A program made the position numbers and the translations under genes. A model generated the notes under the pieces. The model saw only the letters and a list, made by a program, of their open reading frames with translations, ran no database searches and was not told the DNA's origin. Below are positions 36,355 through 44,838 of a stretch of DNA of 47,089 nucleotides, piece by piece. How positions within the stretch are numbered: position 1 is the stretch's first letter; each line of letters begins with the position of its first letter. Source of the DNA: an uncultured Bacteroides sp. (GTDB lineage Bacteria > Bacteroidota > Bacteroidia > Bacteroidales > Bacteroidaceae); NCBI GenBank assembly GCA_900553815.1, contig USEY01000018.1:1-47089 (forward strand), given 5' to 3'.

Positions 36355-36392
36355 ACGCGGGCAGTGGGAATCCTTTCCCCTGCCCGCGTTTC
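36355..36392 (+). terminator. Terminator of prs
   Basis: ACGCGGGCAG..GGGAA (from 36355) pairs with TTCCC..TGCCCGCGT (to 36389) around a tiny loop; one mismatch interrupts the stem. The tail TTTCCTATAT is only weakly T-rich. Confidence 0.75.
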
Positions 36393-36460
36393 CTATATAG
36401 CTATTTTGCCTATATTATACTCATATTCAATCATATAAACCATTTTCGTTTATAGTCTTG

Positions 36461-36489
36461 GCACAAGCATCATGAGTACATGCTTGTGC
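36461..36489. repeat. Perfect 10-bp inverted repeat beside the 22-bp array
   Basis: GCACAAGCAT (36461-36470) pairs with ATGCTTGTGC (36480-36489) around 9 bases. It lies 11 bp before the first unit of the ACACAGGCGT array and shares the CACAAGC core with unit 2 of that array. Confidence 0.7.
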
Positions 36490-36499
36490 TTCTCTAAAA

Positions 36500-36632
36500 A
36501 CACAGGCGTCTTTCGCTCAAAACACAAGCGTCTTTCGCTCAGAACACAGGCGTCTTTCACCCTGAAACACAGGCGTCTTTCGCTCAAAACACAGGCGTGT
36601 TTCTCCAAGAACACAGGCGTGTTTTGAGAGAG
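36500..36632. repeat. Six-unit tandem array, period 22 bp (ACACAGGCGTCTTTCGCTCAAA-like)
   Basis: Units start at 36500, 36522, 36544, 36567, 36589 and 36611. Spacing is 22 bp except one 23-bp step after unit 3, which has a CACCCTG variant. The conserved core is ACACAGGCGT (ACACAAGCGT in unit 2). In the last two units GTC becomes GTG, making the palindrome AACACAGGCGTGTT. The array fills the gap between the convergent prs and TonB-receptor genes, ending about 18 bp before the receptor stop codon. There are no spacers, so it is not CRISPR. Confidence 0.88.
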
Positions 36633-36650
36633 CCTGTTCCGAGGCCTTTC

Positions 36651-38981
36651 TCAACGTCCCGACATTATCTTGAATCCGACAAAGAATGTGCGGGGTTGGG
36701 TAGGTCCGTAGAAATAGCCGGAGTCGCGATAAGCGCCCTTGTCCAGGTCCTTTTGGAAGCTGTTGAGGATGTTCTGCACGCCCGTATTGAGCTGCAACTG
36801 GATGTGGTCGTGCAACACAAAGGTATAGTTCAGCTTCAGGTTCAGGTCGAAGAACTGCGGCGTATGTTCCATGCGGTCCTGAGTGATATTGACAAACGCA
36901 CCCTCGGGGGCATCTTCGGGTGCATAGTGAGGCACCACCATCCGACCGGTGTATGTACCCGAGAGGGAGAAGTCGAAGTGCTTCAGCGGTGCGGAGGTAA
37001 AGGTGAAGTAACCGTAATAATCAGGCGTGCGGGTCATGCGCCGCGTAGTCTGCTCCACTCCATCTACCGTAGTCCAAGTTTCAGGTTCCTTGTAGCGGCT
37101 GCGCTGCGCCGTGAATCCCAGTTGCAGCTGGGCTTCCTTGCCATGGGCAATGCGTGCATCGATGTTGGCACCATAGACACGGGCACCGCTTCCGTTGCGC
37201 CGCTCTTTGATAAGGTCGCCATTGCTGTCCTTGCCCATCTCTTCCAAGACAAAGACATGGCTCAGGTCGGTATAGAATCCTTCGAGCAGGATATTGGCCT
37301 GCCAATGGCCGAAACGTGTGGTCCAGTCTACCGAACCACTAAAGCTGTTCGACCGCTCTTCGCGCAGGTTGTCGGCCAGCTTTATCTGTACACCTTCACC
37401 GCCCACAGCCGTCACGTGCAGGTCTTCGTCGTAGGCCTGCGGGGCACGGAAGCCGGTGGAGTATGTCAGGCGTGCCTGGAAATCATCGGCGGGTTTATAG
37501 AGCAAGTTGACGCGAGGACTGAAGATGAGGTGGTTTATCAGGTTGTGCTTGTCCATACGCAAGCCTGCCAACAAGGTGAAAAGCTTCATCTTCCATTCAT
37601 TCTGCACAAAGGCGCTGGCTATGCGCACATCCTGACGCATATCGCGGTGATAGCCCAGCATGATATCATGAAGCGAGTTTTCCTGATACTCCAACCCACC
37701 GGTGAACGTGGCCGGCGAGAAGAGGCAGTTGTCCATATTGCCCACATACATGGCACCACCCACCCAGGTCAGGTCTTTGGTCTTACCATAAGCATCTGGG
37801 TTCATCTGCGCACCATAATAGCTGTTGCGGTCGGTATGTTGTATGGAGCCGTAGACAGAAAGTTTATGCTTGTATTCGCGCCAGTACTGGTCGTAACTGA
37901 TGCCACCGCTGTTGATGACATGCTTGGTCTGCTCGGCAATATCGGCCTCATGAGGTTGCAGGTCAAATTTGTTTCCTCCGCGTCTGAACTCATTGGTTGT
38001 GTGATATTCTATGTTGAGGCGGCTGAAGTGCGTAGGACGGTAGTAGGCACGAAGTCCGAAGGTATTCATATTCAACTTGCCCAGTTCCGAGAAGCCGTCA
38101 CCGTCGCGGTCATAGGGATTGCGGTTGCGATAGCTCTCATACAAGGCTATGCCATAGGAGTTGTCGGGGGCTACCAGCGATACGTTGCCACCCATATATT
38201 GCTCCCACGACTGCCCGTCCATGCACGACAGGGTGCTCTGTACCTGGAAAGAATTGCTCACAGGGTCTTTGGTGATTACGTTGATGGTACCGCCTACGGC
38301 ATTGGCTCCGAAAAGGGCCGAGCCACCACCACGAACTACCTCAACGCGTTCTATCATGTTCACCGGCAACTGTTCCAATCCATACACCCCGCTCAGTGCA
38401 CTTACCACAGGACGACTGTTGATGAGTATCTGCGAATAAGGACCTTCCAATCCATTGATGCGCACTTGGGGGAAGCCGCAGTTCTGGCAGTTATTCTCCA
38501 CACGCAGCCCCGACTGGAAATTCAGCGACTTGGCCAAGTCCGAGCTGTTGACTGTCTCAAACAGCTTGGCACTCATCACGTTCACCACTACGGGTGCTTC
38601 CTTGCGGCTCACCTCATTGCGGTTGGCCGATACTACGACCTCGTCAGTCACAAAGCTTTCCTCCTCCAACTGGAAATGAAGCAATGCAGTGTAGTTGGCA
38701 TGCACTATCACCTCCTTGGTCTGTGTCTTGTAGCCCACAACCGAAACGCGCAGGGTATATTTTCCCTCGGGCAGGTTCTTAAAAGAGAACTGCCCTTCCT
38801 CATTCGACACGGTACCCATGCTATTTTCAATGATATATACGTTGGCATAGGCAATGTTCTCTTCCGAACCTTTCACAATCACGTGGCCGGAAATCGTATA
38901 GCCTTCCTTAATAGGATTAGAGGCTCCTGCCGACAACACACTGATAACAGTTGCCAGCAATAACAATAGTATATGTTTCAT
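36651..38981 (-). CDS. TonB-dependent outer membrane receptor
   Basis: This 776-aa receptor has a signal peptide (about residues 1-20), a carboxypeptidase-regulatory-like beta-sandwich (about 25-110, YTISGHVIVKGSEENIAYANVYI), a plug (about 115-240, with VERVEVVRGGGSALFGANAVGGTINVIT-type motif) and a 22-strand barrel ending in an aromatic/basic strand (FFVGFKIMSGR). The plug carries a CQNCG pair, seen in a subgroup of Bacteroidota receptors. No SusD partner follows, so it is not a Sus-type glycan system. A histidine-rich protein gene lies 174 bp upstream in the same direction, which suggests metal or metal-chelate uptake. I use the ATG at 38981 because it yields the signal peptide. Confidence 0.9.
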   Translation of the reverse strand: MKHILLLLLATVISVLSAGASNPIKEGYTISGHVIVKGSEENIAYANVYIIENSMGTVSNEEGQFSFKNLPEGKYTLRVSVVGYKTQTKEVIVHANYTALLHFQLEEESFVTDEVVVSANRNEVSRKEAPVVVNVMSAKLFETVNSSDLAKSLNFQSGLRVENNCQNCGFPQVRINGLEGPYSQILINSRPVVSALSGVYGLEQLPVNMIERVEVVRGGGSALFGANAVGGTINVITKDPVSNSFQVQSTLSCMDGQSWEQYMGGNVSLVAPDNSYGIALYESYRNRNPYDRDGDGFSELGKLNMNTFGLRAYYRPTHFSRLNIEYHTTNEFRRGGNKFDLQPHEADIAEQTKHVINSGGISYDQYWREYKHKLSVYGSIQHTDRNSYYGAQMNPDAYGKTKDLTWVGGAMYVGNMDNCLFSPATFTGGLEYQENSLHDIMLGYHRDMRQDVRIASAFVQNEWKMKLFTLLAGLRMDKHNLINHLIFSPRVNLLYKPADDFQARLTYSTGFRAPQAYDEDLHVTAVGGEGVQIKLADNLREERSNSFSGSVDWTTRFGHWQANILLEGFYTDLSHVFVLEEMGKDSNGDLIKERRNGSGARVYGANIDARIAHGKEAQLQLGFTAQRSRYKEPETWTTVDGVEQTTRRMTRTPDYYGYFTFTSAPLKHFDFSLSGTYTGRMVVPHYAPEDAPEGAFVNITQDRMEHTPQFFDLNLKLNYTFVLHDHIQLQLNTGVQNILNSFQKDLDKGAYRDSGYFYGPTQPRTFFVGFKIMSGR

Positions 38982-39155
38982 GTTTATCTTTTCTTGTCTA
39001 TAAAAAATGAATGTAATACAATCGACCCATACAGGACATGGCACGCACATCCAACAAGGTCAGGACAGGCAAATCCAAGCAAAGCGGCAGAAACGCACCC
39101 TACTAATAGTCAATACCGATACATACAACCGGTAAGGATGCCTGTAACACGAAAA

Positions 39156-39497
39156 TTAAATAGACAAGAAAGGAGGAGCACGAAGATAGACGGACTGTTG
39201 GTCGGCCAACTGAGGAGCCATCACGCAGGAGTCCTCGTGAACCACTTCCAACAGTATGAAATAAGGATGAAGAACTGGAGTTCCGTCTACCTCCAGCGAA
39301 TGGAACTGAGCCAAGTGGTCAATAACCACCAATTCGGTCTTGGAGTGTGAATGCTGGCTATTGAAAGGGTGTGAGTGGGTAATGAGTACCCCATTAACAT
39401 AATGCACATGGGTAAAAGCCGTGATGCAGGCCTGATATGCAATGAAAAGCATAAGCAGCGCCAATGAAGCCACGATGTTTCTTACCTTATTCTTCAT
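39156..39497 (-). CDS. Histidine-rich exported protein upstream of the TonB receptor
   Basis: This 113-aa protein has an N-terminal hydrophobic signal or anchor (about residues 8-27, with a Cys in YQAC) followed by a histidine cluster (HVHYVNG, THSHPFNSQHSHS, about 30-52) and a further His in the C-terminal part (about 9 His in all). I do not recognise a named family. The His cluster and place before a TonB receptor suggest a periplasmic metal-binding helper. It has a good promoter (39535-39565). The 174-bp gap to the receptor gene contains only a weak TACCG/CGGTA stem, so cotranscription is plausible. Confidence 0.7.
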   Translation of the reverse strand: MKNKVRNIVASLALLMLFIAYQACITAFTHVHYVNGVLITHSHPFNSQHSHSKTELVVIDHLAQFHSLEVDGTPVLHPYFILLEVVHEDSCVMAPQLADQQSVYLRAPPFLSI

Positions 39498-39534
39498 GTA
39501 CCCAGAATTGATGGTCCGTTCTGTTAATGCCGCG

Positions 39535-39565
39535 CAAAGATAGGTATTTAAAGCATATCAAGCAA
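39535..39565 (-). promoter_or_regulatory. Promoter of the His-rich protein/TonB receptor unit
   Basis: On the minus strand TTG (39563-39565), 20 bp, then TATCTTTG (39535-39542) matches the Bacteroides consensus, 38 bp before the ATG at 39497. Confidence 0.7.
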
Positions 39566-39672
39566 TATCCTGGTCAAAATTAGGTTGTTTACAGGAAAAG
39601 GGCCACTTGCCAAATATTCATCAATATCACATTTTTATTACCAGAAAAATGCACTTTATTCATACAAAGCCT

Positions 39673-39680
39673 TATATTTG
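39673..39680 (+). promoter_or_regulatory. -7 element of the DUF3332 gene
   Basis: TATATTTG matches TAnnTTTG, 46 bp before the ATG at 39727. The -33 site is unclear. Confidence 0.5.
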
Positions 39681-39726
39681 CATGGATTTGGAACCCAAAC
39701 CATAACATTAAAAGAAAGGATATAGT

Positions 39727-40287
39727 ATGAAAATGATTAATTGGAAAATGGCTGCCACCGTCATGATTTGTGGCGCATTCTTGTTCAGCTCATGTATTGG
39801 CTCATTTGGCCTGCATAGCAAACTGGTCAACTGGAATCAAAATATCAGCTCAAAGTTTGTCAACGAACTTGTATTCCTGGCTTTCAACATCATTCCGGTT
39901 TACGGAGTATGCTATCTGGCTGATATTTTAGTCATCAACTCCATTGAATTCTGGAGCGGAAGCAATCCGATGGCAAGCATCGGTGACATCAAAACCGTAA
40001 AAGGCGAAAATGGCAATTACCTGGTAAAGACATTGGAAAACGGATATTCCATCACGAAGGAAGGTGACGAGAATGCAACCATGGACCTCATCTACGATAA
40101 GGACCTGAACACTTGGAATGTTGTAGCCAACGGTGTAAGCACCGAGTTACTGAAGATGAACAACGACGGTACTGCCCAAATGACATTGCCCAACGGTGAA
40201 CAGCTTACAGTTACACTCGACGAACAGGGTGTGGCAACAGCACGTCAGGCTACAATGATAAACAGCTATTATTATGCCGCACGTTGA
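39727..40287 (+). CDS. DUF3332 family lipoprotein
   Basis: This 186-aa protein has a lipobox (LFSSC, Cys near residue 23), a conserved hydrophobic part (SKLVNWNQNISSKFVNELVFLAFNIIPVYGVCYLADILVINSIEFWSGSNP) and a C-terminal beta-rich domain (about 95-180) with an NGEQLTVTLD repeat-like strand pattern. The N-terminal half fits DUF3332, a family of unknown function. The hydrophobic helix near residues 53-72 may cross or lie on the membrane. It is monocistronic, with its own -7 element and a strong bidirectional terminator. Confidence 0.82.
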   Translation: MKMINWKMAATVMICGAFLFSSCIGSFGLHSKLVNWNQNISSKFVNELVFLAFNIIPVYGVCYLADILVINSIEFWSGSNPMASIGDIKTVKGENGNYLVKTLENGYSITKEGDENATMDLIYDKDLNTWNVVANGVSTELLKMNNDGTAQMTLPNGEQLTVTLDEQGVATARQATMINSYYYAAR

Positions 40288-40317
40288 TGATGCAACATCA
40301 ATAAAGTCATAAATAAC

Positions 40318-40368
40318 ACAAAAAGAGCAGAAGGCCATCGCACAGACAAGCCTTCTGCTCTTCTTTTT
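40318..40368. terminator. Bidirectional terminator between DUF3332 and alaX-like genes
   Basis: AAGAGCAGAAGG (40323-40334) pairs perfectly with CCTTCTGCTCTT (40351-40362). It has T-rich flanks on both strands (CTTTTTATAG on plus; rc of CACAAAAAG on minus), serving the two convergent genes. Confidence 0.9.
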
Positions 40369-40387
40369 ATAGCGAAGATTCTATCAG

Positions 40388-40879
40388 TTAGAACAGTTTA
40401 AAACGCATACGGAATATGCCGTCTTTATAATCGTAACTGATAATCTTGAAATTCCCTATCTCTGATGTATTGGCTACATGCTGCCCTATACACAAACATT
40501 CGTCATAGTCACCCACTTTCACCACACGCACTGTCTCTGAAGCATTGTCGGGCAAACGTTTCATGTCAAACCTACCGACAGCCTCATCCTGCGTTATGAA
40601 TTCCGTCGTTACTGCCAGATTCTGCCCGATAATGCTATTGACTGTATCCTCAATCTCCCTTATCTGTTCTTCCGACGGGCATTCAGGCAAAGCAAAATCA
40701 AGCTTGCTCTTCTTACGCTCAATATGAGCCGAAACTGCTCTGCCACAATGAAACAGATTCACCATTGTGCGGTTAACGATATGTTCGCAAGTGTGCATCG
40801 GCGGATACTCCTGCTTATTGTGCTCATTTAACTGAGGTTGTTGCTCCATATCTTCATTGCATTTAGAAAACGACGACAT
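40388..40879 (-). CDS. AlaX-like alanyl-tRNA editing protein
   Basis: This protein of 163 aa (153 if the ATG at 40849 is used) has the zinc motif of the Thr/AlaRS second additional domain: HTCEH (HxxxH) near residue 29 and CIGQH (CxxxH) near residue 131. Free-standing proteins of this type (AlaX) hydrolyse Ser or Gly wrongly attached to tRNA-Ala. It lacks the N-terminal beta-barrel of larger AlaX forms. The gene begins 9 bp after prfC, so it is the last gene of the lysE-DUF4924-rfbD-prfC run. The link of two translation-fidelity factors is notable. Confidence 0.82.
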   Translation of the reverse strand: MSSFSKCNEDMEQQPQLNEHNKQEYPPMHTCEHIVNRTMVNLFHCGRAVSAHIERKKSKLDFALPECPSEEQIREIEDTVNSIIGQNLAVTTEFITQDEAVGRFDMKRLPDNASETVRVVKVGDYDECLCIGQHVANTSEIGNFKIISYDYKDGIFRMRFKLF

Positions 40880-40888
40880 TCAAAATAC

Positions 40889-42460
40889 TCAAAACTCAGA
40901 AGTGAAGTGGAACTTTATATGCTTGAAGTCCATTTGGGCCATTTGAAGCACATAGCCCGAGTCTGCCAAAAATACATCACGCCCCTCACGGTCTTTAGCC
41001 ATATACTGGTACTTACGTTTCTTAAAGGCTTCCAACTCGGCAGCATCATCGCTCTCTATCCAACAAGCTTTATAGAGGCTCAGAGGTTCCCAGCGACACG
41101 ATGCATTGTATTCGTTGAGCAAACGATACTGGATGACTTCAAACTGAAGCTGTCCTACCGTACCTATAATCTTGCGGCCATTAAACTGATTGACAAACAA
41201 CTGTGCCACACCTTCGTCCATCAACTGGTCAATACCCTTGGCCAATTGCTTTTGCTTCATCGGGTCGGCATTCTCTATGTATTTGAACATCTCAGGCGAG
41301 AAGCTGGGCAAACCACGGAAATGAAGGTGCTCTCCTTCTGTCAGCGTATCACCAATCTTGAACGTGCCATTATCAGGCAAACCAATGATATCTCCTGCCC
41401 ATGCCTCGTCTATTGTAGTCTTGCGCTGAGCCATAAACTGGGTAGGACTGGAGAAGCGAATCGTCTTATCATGGCGCACATGGTAGTAAGGAGCGTTACG
41501 AACGAACTTACCCGAACAAATCTTACAGAAAGCCACACATGAACGGTGGTTAGGGTCAATATTGGCCGTAATCTTAAAGATGAAACCGGTAAACTTAGGC
41601 TCTTCCGGCTCCACATCTCTCTCAACGGCTTTGACCGGACGGGGACTCGGCGCAATTTCCACAAAGCAGTCCAACAACTCCTGCACACCGAAATTGTTCA
41701 ATGCAGAACCAAAGAACACAGGTGCCAGTTCACCTTTCAGATAATCCTCAACCTGAAACTCAGGATAAACACCTTCTATCAGTTCCAATTCACTGCGCAG
41801 CTTTTCTGCCAGCTCCGCACCGATATGCTTATCCAGTTCCTCGGTATGGATGTCTACTTCCACCTTCTCGGTAACCACTTGTTTGCTCGGCTGAAAGAGG
41901 TTCAATTTCTCTTCATATATATTATATACGCCTTTAAAGCGAGGACCACTTTCTATGGGCCATGTCAACGGACGCACATGGATATGAAGTTCTTCCTCCA
42001 GCTCATCCATCAGGTCAAACGGGTCTTTCGCCTCACGGTCCATCTTATTGACAAATATGATAACGGGAGTATTGCGCATGCGACAAACTTCCATCAGCTT
42101 TCGCGTCTGTGTTTCCACACCTTTCGCACCATCCACTACAATGATAACGCTGTCTACTGCCGTCAACGTACGATAAGTATCTTCCGCGAAATCCTGGTGT
42201 CCGGGCGTGTCGAGGATATTGACTTTGTAATCGCGGTAATCAAATTCCATCACCGATGTCGTGACCGATATACCACGTTGCTTCTCAATATCCATCCAGT
42301 CGGATGTTGCCGTCTTTTTTATCTTGTTACTCTTCACAGCACCTGCCACCTGTATCTGACCTCCAAAAAGCAACAGCTTCTCGGTCAGCGATGTCTTACC
42401 GGCATCAGGGTGCGCAATAATTGCAAATGTTCTTCTCCTTAAAATCTCTTGATTTGCCAT
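40889..42460 (-). CDS. prfC: Peptide chain release factor 3
   Basis: This 523-aa GTPase recycles RF1/RF2 from the ribosome after termination. GTPase motifs are G1 [15 protein letters not shown]3 DTPGHQDF and G4 NKMDR. Domains II and III follow (about 290-520), with the RF3-specific [15 protein letters not shown] segment. Length fits RF3 rather than EF-G. It sits 39 bp after rfbD and 9 bp before the alaX-like gene. Confidence 0.96.
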   Translation of the reverse strand: MANQEILRRRTFAIIAHPDAGKTSLTEKLLLFGGQIQVAGAVKSNKIKKTATSDWMDIEKQRGISVTTSVMEFDYRDYKVNILDTPGHQDFAEDTYRTLTAVDSVIIVVDGAKGVETQTRKLMEVCRMRNTPVIIFVNKMDREAKDPFDLMDELEEELHIHVRPLTWPIESGPRFKGVYNIYEEKLNLFQPSKQVVTEKVEVDIHTEELDKHIGAELAEKLRSELELIEGVYPEFQVEDYLKGELAPVFFGSALNNFGVQELLDCFVEIAPSPRPVKAVERDVEPEEPKFTGFIFKITANIDPNHRSCVAFCKICSGKFVRNAPYYHVRHDKTIRFSSPTQFMAQRKTTIDEAWAGDIIGLPDNGTFKIGDTLTEGEHLHFRGLPSFSPEMFKYIENADPMKQKQLAKGIDQLMDEGVAQLFVNQFNGRKIIGTVGQLQFEVIQYRLLNEYNASCRWEPLSLYKACWIESDDAAELEAFKKRKYQYMAKDREGRDVFLADSGYVLQMAQMDFKHIKFHFTSEF

Positions 42461-42499
42461 ACAATATTATTATTATGCCCACAACGAGCGCCTCATTCT

Positions 42500-43363
42500 T
42501 TATTTTTCAGTTTCCTTCAACAGCTGCACACAACGGGCCAGGCTGCTTTCCCAATGAGGTATTTCTATATCAAATGTCTTCTTAATTTTCGTTTTGTCCA
42601 GCACCGAATAATGCGGCCTTGGTGCTTTGGCCGGATATTCATCGGTATGAAGCGGACGAACCTTGCAGGTCGAGATACCAGCCATGCGATGAATGGCAAG
42701 CGTAAAGTCATACCACGAACAAACTCCTTCGTCACTGAAATGATAAACGCCAGGCACAATACCCTGTTCAATGGCCGCAAAAATAGCCTTGGCCAAGTCA
42801 TTGGCATACGTAGGTGTACCTATCTGGTCAAAAACCACGCCCAGCGATTCACGCTCCTTGCCCAGCCGTATCATGGTCTTCACAAAATTGTTTCCATAAA
42901 TGGAGTACAGCCATGCTGTACGGATAATCATGGCACGGCTACACAATTTCATAACAGCCTGCTCACCGGCCAGTTTCGTCGTGCCATAGACCGAGTTCGG
43001 ACAAGGGGTTACCTCTTCCGTATATGGTACATAGGCAGTACCGTCAAAAACATAATCAGTGGATACCTGTATCAAAGCAGCTCCACACGACTCTGCCGCT
43101 GCTGCCAAATACCCCGGTGCAATGTGGTTAAGCTTGTCACACAATTCGGAATTATCTTCAGCTTTGTCCACTGCCGTATAGGCCGCACAATTGACAATGA
43201 TGTCAATCCGATTGTCTTTCACAAAAGCATGTACAGCCTGCTCGTCGCAGATATCAAGCTCCTCTACATCCGTGAAAAAGTATTCATGCTGCTTATGTTC
43301 AGTAGAAAGAACCCGCATCTCGTTGCCAAGCTGTCCATTGGCACCGGTAACTAATATATTCAT
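42500..43363 (-). CDS. rfbD: dTDP-4-dehydrorhamnose reductase
   Basis: This 287-aa extended short-chain dehydrogenase makes dTDP-L-rhamnose, a precursor of surface polysaccharides. It shows the dinucleotide motif GANGQLGNEM, the VSTDYVFDGT segment, the catalytic YGTTK (Y-x3-K) and a C-terminal substrate domain. No rfbA, B or C gene is nearby; it sits instead between DUF4924 and prfC, a position I recall in other Bacteroides genomes. Gap to DUF4924 is 113 bp. Confidence 0.93.
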   Translation of the reverse strand: MNILVTGANGQLGNEMRVLSTEHKQHEYFFTDVEELDICDEQAVHAFVKDNRIDIIVNCAAYTAVDKAEDNSELCDKLNHIAPGYLAAAAESCGAALIQVSTDYVFDGTAYVPYTEEVTPCPNSVYGTTKLAGEQAVMKLCSRAMIIRTAWLYSIYGNNFVKTMIRLGKERESLGVVFDQIGTPTYANDLAKAIFAAIEQGIVPGVYHFSDEGVCSWYDFTLAIHRMAGISTCKVRPLHTDEYPAKAPRPHYSVLDKTKIKKTFDIEIPHWESSLARCVQLLKETEK

Positions 43364-43476
43364 AATAGCCTAATATTGAAAATGAATTATAATCCAAACA
43401 AAATATACTATTTGACTCCAATGAAAAATTCTCTCACTACAAACTTATTATTGTCCCGTCGGACAGACACAAGAGC

Positions 43477-44019
43477 TCAATCATCCAGCTTCAGTTCCCC
43501 CTTACGCTCCTTGTCATAATAAGACGCCAGCAAAGAAATAAAACTGCTGATGGCTTCCATAGCCTTGGTCGTTTCAGAGGAGATTTCTTTCTTTTGCAGC
43601 TTCAAAAGCAACACACCATACAGAGCCTCAAAGCAAGTCTCCAGTTCAGGTTCATCCTTCTTACCGTTTTTCTGCCGCAGCTCGACGATAAAAGGCAAAG
43701 CCTTAAAATAAGCAGCATTATAGAACGGATAACGCACAGAAGCCAACAAAGAAGCGTGCAAATCAGTCAGATTCAATATGACATTCTTATTTATCTGCAA
43801 ATGTCCTTTTTCAACCACTCCTTCGGCACGCATCATCTCTATCAGATTACCGTACCACTCCTCCAGTGCCTTTCTTTCTTCCTGTGGATAATGAGCGATA
43901 AGCTGCTGTTTCAAAGTATCCAGATTACAACCATTGGCACGAATCAGGTCTTCTACCTGCCACATGTATATAAGATACTCGGCAATATTCTTTTCCTTTA
44001 ACTGTTGCGCTATTTTCAT
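43477..44019 (-). CDS. DUF4924 family protein
   Basis: This 180-aa, mostly alpha-helical cytoplasmic protein has the family start MKIAQQLKEKNIAEYLIYMWQVEDLIR. The charged C-terminal part (KKEISSETTKAMEAISSFISLLASYYDKERKGEL) is helical. No catalytic motif is seen and the function is unknown. I choose the ATG at 44019 because GGAGGAG lies about 6 bp before it, a rare clear Shine-Dalgarno in this window. It follows the LysE-like gene by 48 bp and precedes rfbD. Confidence 0.85.
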   Translation of the reverse strand: MKIAQQLKEKNIAEYLIYMWQVEDLIRANGCNLDTLKQQLIAHYPQEERKALEEWYGNLIEMMRAEGVVEKGHLQINKNVILNLTDLHASLLASVRYPFYNAAYFKALPFIVELRQKNGKKDEPELETCFEALYGVLLLKLQKKEISSETTKAMEAISSFISLLASYYDKERKGELKLDD

Positions 44020-44067
44020 TTTTCTCCTCCACTTAATATAAACCTGCATTAGCAGAAAAGGAACCCA

Positions 44068-44718
44068 CTAATACAAGGACTGCCCCATCAGTGTATATAC
44101 CACTCCCAGTATAGAAACCAAAATGACAATACCACCAATCACGCGGTTCAAAATCCAGATACCTCGCAAATTAAACTGCTTGCGCACCTTATTGACAAAG
44201 TAAGTGATGCCAAACCACCAGGAAAGGGCACCCGCTACGATTCCCATAAAACCAATCACGGCTTCACCCACTCCCCCGTTGCCTATAAATGTAAAACGGG
44301 CAAAGAGTCCCACAAAAAGGAAAATAATAAGAGGATTGGACAATGTAACCAGAAAAGCAGTCAGAAAATTATGGAGATAGGTACCTTTATTGGTCGAGGC
44401 CGGACGCAGGGAACGCACTGGATTACTGCGAAAAGTATAAATACCAAACAGCAACAAAAGGATACTTCCAAACAGCTGCAAATAGAAAATATTGGCATTG
44501 ATATACTCAAACACGAAACTCATTCCATAGCCTGTAAGCAACGCATAAACAATGTCGCTCAAGGCAGCTCCGATACCTGTCACAAAACCATACCAACGCC
44601 CCTTATTCAGAGTCCGCTGGATACACAATACCCCTACGGGTCCCAATGGTGCAGAAACAATAACACCAATAATGAACCCCTTACACAATATCTCAAGTAT
44701 GGTCTCCAACTGAATCAT
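44068..44718 (-). CDS. LysE-family amino acid/metabolite exporter
   Basis: This 216-aa membrane protein has six hydrophobic helices and the LysE/RhtB start GFIIGVIVSAPLGPVGVLCIQRTLNKGR, where the PxGP motif lies in helix 1. Later motifs include GIGAALSDIVYALL and FLVTLSNPLIIFLFVGLF. Family members export amino acids; the substrate is unknown here. It is the first gene of the run to alaX. The ATG lies only about 5 bp after the -7 element, so its mRNA should be leaderless or nearly so. Confidence 0.9.
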   Translation of the reverse strand: MIQLETILEILCKGFIIGVIVSAPLGPVGVLCIQRTLNKGRWYGFVTGIGAALSDIVYALLTGYGMSFVFEYINANIFYLQLFGSILLLLFGIYTFRSNPVRSLRPASTNKGTYLHNFLTAFLVTLSNPLIIFLFVGLFARFTFIGNGGVGEAVIGFMGIVAGALSWWFGITYFVNKVRKQFNLRGIWILNRVIGGIVILVSILGVVYTLMGQSLY

Positions 44719-44723
44719 GGCTG

Positions 44724-44754
44724 CAAAGATAGTGCAAACCGAGAGAAGTACAAA
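44724..44754 (-). promoter_or_regulatory. Promoter of the lysE-DUF4924-rfbD-prfC-alaX unit
   Basis: On the minus strand TTTG (44751-44754), 19 bp, then TATCTTTG (44724-44731) is a perfect match to the Bacteroides consensus. The start codon (44718) begins 6 nt after the last G of the -7 element. Confidence 0.78.
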
Positions 44755-44838
44755 GGGAAAATGAAGTTTTTGGGTTTACTTCAAAGGCACAACCTATCTT
44801 AACAAAAGCATAATGCTATTGGTAAAGTCAGACATTAC

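Noticed and set aside
36597..38963. A 788-codon open frame on the plus strand, antisense to the TonB receptor
   Set aside because: It mirrors the receptor frame, has no recognisable domain and begins inside the repeat array. The minus-strand protein has clear plug, barrel and signal peptide features.
36651..38981. SusC of a polysaccharide utilisation locus
   Set aside because: No SusD-like gene or glycoside hydrolase lies nearby and the receptor is shorter than typical SusC, with a CxxC plug.
38982..39155. Possible cobalamin or other riboswitch before the TonB receptor
   Set aside because: No B12-box-like sequence or conserved riboswitch core was found; only a weak TACCG/CGGTA stem is present.
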